A stretch of 33,238 bases of DNA, taken from positions 1-33,238 of the forward strand of contig CAADGB010000337.1 in the NCBI GenBank assembly GCA_900696455.1, given 5' to 3'. The position numbers and the translations under genes are program-made. This document shows, piece after piece, positions 28,945 to 33,238 of this stretch. Position 1 is the stretch's first letter. Each line of letters opens with the position of its first letter. The notes under the pieces were generated by a model that did no database searches, had not been told where the DNA came from, and was given only the letters and a program-made list of their open reading frames with translations. Source of the stretch: an uncultured delta proteobacterium (GTDB lineage Bacteria; Myxococcota_A; Polyangia; Haliangiales; Haliangiaceae).

Positions 28945-29361
28945 CAGTCGATCTCGAGTCTCCGCGAGCGGCTCGAGCGGCATGTCGACGCGCGGATTCA
29001 GCGCGTTCGCGAGCTGGTGTTCGCGCTCGCGACGAGTTGCCCGACGGCGAGCGCATCGTGCGCGCCGTGGCGGGCGACCCCTGCCAGCGCGCCCCGCCGG
29101 TCGACGCCACGCGGAGGAACATGAGCGACCGTCCGCCGACGGCCGTCCTGACCGTCGGGCCGCCGCCGCCCGCGCCGCCGCTCACGGGCGCGCACGGGAC
29201 CACGACACACGGCGCGGCGGCCGGCGCGATCGAGGCGCGCGGCGGGCAGGCGGCTCCACTGGCGCGCCGCTGTGGCGTGGACTTCGCGGCGGTCGGCGCC
29301 GCCGTGGTCGACGGAAGCGGCTGTCGACAGCCGTCGTCCCGAGGGGGTACGCTCGTGCGCC
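28945..29361 (+). other. Region with decayed coding signal before the defence-like genes
   Basis: About 450 bp without a clean gene. One plus frame reads SLRERLERHVDARIQRVREL then VFALA (to about 29034) with good codon bias; the signal then continues in another frame with LPDGERIVRAVAGDP and later CGVDFAAVGAAVVDGSG, reaching a stop at 29381 inside the next gene. This is the pattern of a frameshifted, degrading gene. No start codon with a ribosome binding site was found. The promoter of the 29362 gene should lie here, but I cannot define it. Confidence 0.4.
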
Positions 29362-30999
29362 ATGCCGGAGGGGGACGTTGACTGGCTCGCCCGGGACCGG
29401 GACTTCACCGAAGGAATCGATCACCTCGGTGTCCAGGTCGTCTCGACGAACATCTACGCGCGCCTGCTTCCGGGCATCTCGAACCTCACCGATCGCGCCC
29501 GCTATTTTAGCTTCTACCCCTGGGTGCTCGACTCGTTCGCACGCAAGTCGCCCGGCAAGTCTCCCGACGATTGGCGGATCTGGATCCGCCGCCACGAGTT
29601 CACGTTCAGCGCGGCCAGTATCGCGGCGGAGGTAGCTGACAAGATCGATGAGGACGCTGCCGGCGGGGTGATCGGCGCGCGGGCCGCGCGACGCATCGTG
29701 AACAAGAAGGGCGCCGCGACGGTCGATATCCACGACGCTACGCGCATCGAGAACGGGAAGGCGGCGAAGGGGACCTACTTCAAGAACCGGGAGGGTGGCT
29801 ACGGCCAGTACTACAAGAACCAGATGACGGTGCTGGGGTTGATGCGCCACGATGAGGACCGCAAGGCGCCCGATCGTCAGCTCACGAAGTACGCGGGGGA
29901 GAAGCTCAGCGTCGTCGTCGAGCAAGCCAAGGCATTTCGCGACCTGCGCGAGATCGCTGCGATCGGCGGCGCCGTGTCGCTCGCGGATCTGGTGACTCTC
30001 GGTCAAGCGGTACATCCGGGCGTGCTCGATCCAGATGGTGGCGAGGCGGACCACCTTCGGAAGATCGTGCTCGGGACCGACGATGACTTGTGCCGGGGGC
30101 AGACCGCGGAGGAGCGGGGTCGGCGCCGACGGACGCTCGCGCTCGCGCTCGACTACCTGGCGAAGGACGATGACGAGTGGGACGGCGACGCAGTCCTCGG
30201 ATTCCGGTGGGGTGTGCTCGAAGAGAGCCTCGGCGACGGAACGCGATGGAAAGTCCCCGCGCATCTCGAAGCGACACGTCTCGGTTGGGCTGCGTACGCA
30301 CAGAACGAGCTGCTGAACTACGCGCTCGAATGCCTGATGTGGTCCGTGGTGCAGATGATCGATGCCATGCCGATGACGCCTCGCGAGTACGCGGCGACGC
30401 TGGCCGCTGCGGCCTGCAGCGCTCGCCACGCGACGGCGCCGCTACCCGGCCGCGTGGACGCGGCGCTCTCGGCGTTTGCGCCGCCGACCAGCAGCAGCCC
30501 GTGGGGCGACGGCAGCACGTGGGCGTTGCTCGATGAGCTTCAGGACACTACCGAGCCGTTGCAATGCGCCGCTTCGGCGGTCCGGGTGCTGCTACGAGTC
30601 GCAGCGGATCGCAGTCGGTATGGCGGACGGCATCCGTTCGCCGCGATTCCTGACGGCGACGACATCGCTCGGCGAGATATCCATCTTCAGGCGTGGTGGG
30701 ATCGCACCGACGCAGCGCGATTAGAGAGCACCGAGGCGTTCTTCGCCCAGCTCGTGATCGACTGGATCATCTATCGCCACCTGCGCGTGGCCACGCGGAA
30801 GCTCGCATCGCAGGGTGACTACACGTACCGGTTCCGCCCGGAGGAGGGTGTCCTCGTAAGTTGCGGGGAGATCAAGCCGACCTTCACGAACCCTCGCCTG
30901 CGGCAGGGCATGCGGATGCTCGCCGACATCGGCCTGATCGAGCACGGCTTCGGCAGCGTCACCAAGCATGGCCGCGCCTTGATGGCGGTGACCACGTGA
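29362..30999 (+). CDS. DUF6361-like protein of a probable defence locus, 545 aa
   Basis: ATG 29362 follows GTGCGCC without a strong ribosome binding site; codon bias starts here. The N-terminus has IDHLGVQVVSTNIYARLLPG then NLTDRARYFSFYPWVLDSFA (to ~60), which closely follows the LxPG...T.RARYFxFxPWx pattern I associate with DUF6361-type proteins. The rest is mainly helical with a Trp-rich central part (WDGDAVLGFRWGVLEESLGD) and a C-terminal YRFRPEEGVLVSCGEIKPTF segment. Its stop overlaps the next gene, a phospholipase-D-like nuclease, as GTGA. Such pairs often sit in phage-defence islands, so I infer a defence role; the mechanism is unknown. The family name is from memory and needs a profile search. 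Confidence 0.7.
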   Translation: MPEGDVDWLARDRDFTEGIDHLGVQVVSTNIYARLLPGISNLTDRARYFSFYPWVLDSFARKSPGKSPDDWRIWIRRHEFTFSAASIAAEVADKIDEDAAGGVIGARAARRIVNKKGAATVDIHDATRIENGKAAKGTYFKNREGGYGQYYKNQMTVLGLMRHDEDRKAPDRQLTKYAGEKLSVVVEQAKAFRDLREIAAIGGAVSLADLVTLGQAVHPGVLDPDGGEADHLRKIVLGTDDDLCRGQTAEERGRRRRTLALALDYLAKDDDEWDGDAVLGFRWGVLEESLGDGTRWKVPAHLEATRLGWAAYAQNELLNYALECLMWSVVQMIDAMPMTPREYAATLAAAACSARHATAPLPGRVDAALSAFAPPTSSSPWGDGSTWALLDELQDTTEPLQCAASAVRVLLRVAADRSRYGGRHPFAAIPDGDDIARRDIHLQAWWDRTDAARLESTEAFFAQLVIDWIIYRHLRVATRKLASQGDYTYRFRPEEGVLVSCGEIKPTFTNPRLRQGMRMLADIGLIEHGFGSVTKHGRALMAVTT

Positions 31000-31703
31000 T
31001 CGATGTCCTCGACGAGCTTGCGGACCCGGATCTCGAGGCCCACACGAGCATCGTGCTCGCATACAACGTCGACCTGCTGTTCTACGACAAGCTCGTGAGG
31101 CGGCGGCTGGCGTCTTCCGGTGCGATGAGTCAGCTCGTGTTCTGCGATGCCACGCCCTACGCAGCAGGACTCGACGGCGTGGATCCCGGTTCCCGGATCG
31201 GTCGTGCCTACTCGGTCACGCCAGTCCGGATGAGCGGGGCGTTTCATCCGAAGGCGTACATGCTGCTCGGGCGCCGCAAGGCTCGCCTGATCGTCGGGTC
31301 CGGGAACAGCTCCATCGGCGGCCTGGTGCGCAACGCGGAGGCGTTCGGTCGTTTCGATTTCGACGAGGCCAAGGGCTTGCCCGCCCATCCAGCGTTCAGC
31401 GCGATCCTGGACCTTGCGAAACGCCTCGCTACGCGGGCGGTGCCCGCGGTGACGAGTCAGCTCGCGCGTGCGGAGGCGTGGTCCCCGTGGATTCGCACCG
31501 TAGGCCCCCTGCCGGACGCGCGCGTCGTGCATGTCGGCGGGGAGGGCGGGGCGGGTCTCATGTCGGTGTTGCGTAATGCAGTGAGCGGGGGGCACTTGAA
31601 GCGCGTCGTCGCCGTAAGCGCGTCGTTCGACCGGAAGCTCGACGCAGTCCGCGAGCTGGCGCAGCTCGGGAACGGCGATCACGAGACCATCGTGATCGTC
31701 TAG
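30996..31703 (+). CDS. PLD-like nuclease, N-terminal part ending at an in-frame amber codon, 235 aa
   Basis: GTG 30996 overlaps the previous stop as GTGA. It begins MIDVLDELADPDLEAHTSIV. Residues 84-104 carry the first phospholipase-D HxK motif (FHPKAYMLL: H84, K86) with the GSGN box (101-104). The frame runs to TAG 31701-31703 after DHETIVIV, and the same frame stays fully coding beyond it. The usual PLD family protein has two HxK motifs and would be ~719 residues here, so this is only the first third. Without the second motif it should be inactive as a nuclease unless the amber is read through. Confidence 0.75.
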   Translation: MIDVLDELADPDLEAHTSIVLAYNVDLLFYDKLVRRRLASSGAMSQLVFCDATPYAAGLDGVDPGSRIGRAYSVTPVRMSGAFHPKAYMLLGRRKARLIVGSGNSSIGGLVRNAEAFGRFDFDEAKGLPAHPAFSAILDLAKRLATRAVPAVTSQLARAEAWSPWIRTVGPLPDARVVHVGGEGGAGLMSVLRNAVSGGHLKRVVAVSASFDRKLDAVRELAQLGNGDHETIVIV

Positions 31704-33155
31704 GCGGATCGATCCAATGTCGATGGCGCGGCGGTTGGCCACCTGCCGACGAACGTGCGGTGGAGCGAGTTCGATGATCCGCGCCCATCGAAGAAGCACG
31801 ATCCAGCCGACAGCTACGCGCACGCGAAGCTATACATCTTAGAGAACGAAGACAGGGACCACCTGTTCTTCGGCTCCGCGAATCTGTCCCGTCCGGCACT
31901 GATCAGCGGAACCAACTTGGAGCTGCTCGTGCAGGCGGGCCCCGAGCCTCCCGGGACCTGGCTCGAGCGTCTTGGGCTCGCCAGGTCGTTGGTCGTCGAT
32001 GTCCGACACAAGCTGCTCGTTCGCACGTGGCAACCGGAGGACGAGCTGGACGCGGGCTTGATCCATCTCGCCGGTGTCGAGTGGTCGCCAGGTCGTGGAT
32101 GGATCGTTGCGCTGGTCTCTGCTCCGATGCCCGGAGCCAAGCTCGCCCTCGGCGAACGAGCGCTTCGTGCGGTGCAGGCGCTGCCACTCGAAAACGACGA
32201 TCGGTTCCTCGTCGCGAGATCGTCACACGCCCTTGAAGGTGTGCGACTTGCCTGGATTGTCGACCCCAACGGCAAGCAGCTCAGCTCCACGGTGACTGTG
32301 ACCTGGCCCGAAGCGTCGCGCGTTCGAGTCGGCGGCTGGTTTGGATCCCGGGTGGAAGATGCGATCCTCAGCATGAAGCACGGCGACGTGCTCGGGCCAG
32401 TACTGTTTGAGTTCCTCGATCGTATCCCGGACCTGAACGCTCTCGCGGTCGGGTCCATGCTCAAGCGAGACAAGCCGGAATCCGAAAAGCCCGCCGACGA
32501 GGGTAATCGCTCAACGGAGTCGTTCTACACCGACGTGGTGGCAGAGGCCGACGACTCCTCGCGACTCGCGCTCGGTGACCGCAGTGATCTCGACCTGCTC
32601 GCTTCCTTGGTCCAGCCGATCACGGTGCAGAAGGCATCGCACCGTGACGCGAAGGACGATGACGACGAAGAGGAGGATGATGCATCGCTGGCGGAAGAGG
32701 CGGAGCGGCGTGCGCTCGACACCAAGCAGGCACCAGCGGACGGATCTGAGCGAGTACCATCGTCGAAGCTGCCGAGCGCAGCGCGCATGCGAAAGGCGGG
32801 GCGACGGTTCGCGAGGCGCGTCGTCCGCGCTGCCGATTCCCTCGACGAGACGCAAGGGGCGATCGCAAAGCAGCGCCTCGTCCTGCCGCCCGGGCTGATC
32901 GCTCGGCAGGTCTGGATGGCCTACATCGCGGCGTTCGTGGCCGGCCGGCCCGTCGAGACGTCCGATAGCGGCGAGCAGATCGTCGTCGAGAGCGATGTGC
33001 TCGCGCACTACGTGCTACGATGCGCGGGTGCGCTGGCCGGCGACGCGAGTGGGGGCCTCTTGCGCGCGATCTCGCCCGCCGCCTGGAAGAGTCGGGACGG
33101 TGCGACGCTCTCCTGTCAGTGGTCGCGTGAATCCGCGGAAATCTGGACCGGGTGA
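31704..33155 (+). pseudogene. PLD-like nuclease, C-terminal part after the amber codon
   Basis: This continues the frame of 30996-31703 directly after the amber (ADRSNVDGAAVGHLPTNVRW). It has the second HxK motif, YAHAKLYI (H276, K278 counted from GTG 30996), and the second box GSANLS (293-296). An acidic linker follows (DAKDDDDEEEDDASLAEEAE), then a helical end (LPPGLIARQVWMAYIAAFVA) to TGA 33155. A GTG at 31755 could start a shorter product of 466 residues, but no ribosome binding site supports it. The frame shows no other damage, so the stop is probably recent. The amber may replace a Gln codon (CAG to TAG), a single change. Confidence 0.7.
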
Positions 33156-33211
33156 CCATCGCCAAGAACTGGCCCTGGCCGCCGCTGCCCGATAGAACGC
33201 TCGACCCGTAG
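33152..33211 (+). CDS. 19-codon frame starting the next gene, possibly truncated
   Basis: GTG 33152 overlaps the PLD stop as GTGA and reads MTIAKNWPWPPLPDRTLDP before TAG 33209-33211. The coupling matches other operon junctions, which suggests the beginning of a third gene. It stops after 19 codons, again at an amber codon. It may be a tiny gene, a remnant, or chance. The window ends 27 bp later, so nothing more can be said. Confidence 0.2.
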   Translation: MTIAKNWPWPPLPDRTLDP

Positions 33212-33238
33212 CCGAAAAAGAGCGAAGGCCCGAGGCAC

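Noticed and set aside
31701-33211. Amber (TAG) codon reassigned to an amino acid in this organism
   Set aside because: Other genes here end properly at TAG (2549, 2872, 8554, 13979, 27029), so TAG is a normal stop; two TAGs in one operon are better explained by decay.
17588-33224. Shared 14-mer GCCGAAAAAGAGCG at 17588-17601 and 33211-33224
   Set aside because: Only two copies, different contexts, short; could be chance. Kept only as a note.

Overview
The window is very GC-rich, strongly biased to G/C at third codon positions, and carries Hanks-type Ser/Thr kinase, FHA and PEGA genes, a Cys-rich lipoprotein with a beta-helix, and DUF4157-type toxins. This suggests a predatory or soil myxobacterium (Myxococcota), probably outside Myxococcus itself. 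That is inference from content; no rRNA or marker gene is present. No tRNA or CRISPR array was seen.

Layout. (1) 1-738, minus: an acidic low-complexity protein cut by the window edge, with a 47-bp direct repeat. 739-1898 is gene-poor and holds possible decayed fragments. (2) 1899-5000, plus: a sigma-70-like protein, a small acidic partner and a 705-residue protein whose C-terminus looks like an Mrr-type nuclease domain without its usual catalytic residues. (3) 7563-5064, minus: a tightly overlapping six-gene, phage- or plasmid-like operon with a probable TGT/DpdA-like protein, led by a perfect 18-bp palindrome that looks like an operator. (4) 7707-7975, plus: a frameshifted gene. (5) 17356-8023, minus: a nine-gene effector operon made of two successive units. 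Each starts with two small proteins and ends in a large toxin followed by a candidate immunity gene. The first toxin has a glycine-rich hydrophobic, pore-forming-like segment and is followed by a four-helix membrane protein. The second combines a DUF4157 (eCIS core) HELTH domain with a C-terminal AHH nuclease and is followed by a 173-residue candidate immunity protein. The two toxins share a related N-terminal domain of about 140 residues.

(6) 17614-25029, plus, divergent from the toxins: an FHA-AAA-Fis regulator lacking a visible GAFTGA loop, a transmembrane Ser/Thr kinase with a PEGA domain, a secreted PEGA protein, a Cys-rich beta-helix lipoprotein and a second PEGA-like secreted protein. 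The divergent promoter region and phospho-signalling content make control of toxin deployment an attractive but unproven idea. (7) 25099-27800, plus: a 12-codon leader coupled to a 631-residue protein with a coiled coil and a RelE/ParE-like C-terminus, a 42-residue KaiB-like fragment, and a 213-residue protein of unknown role. (8) 27887-28913: a rearranged junction with two opposed pieces of a serine recombinase and a truncated second copy of the sigma-like/partner cassette. (9) 29362 to the right edge: a two-gene, defence-like locus with a DUF6361-like protein and a phospholipase-D-like nuclease. The nuclease frame is interrupted by an in-frame amber codon.

Overall this looks like an accessory region: toxin modules, probable defence genes, recombinase debris and several genes in decay. 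The most notable patterns are the two-unit toxin operon with a shared N-terminal domain, and the sigma-like/partner cassette that occurs twice, each time upstream of a nuclease-like gene.
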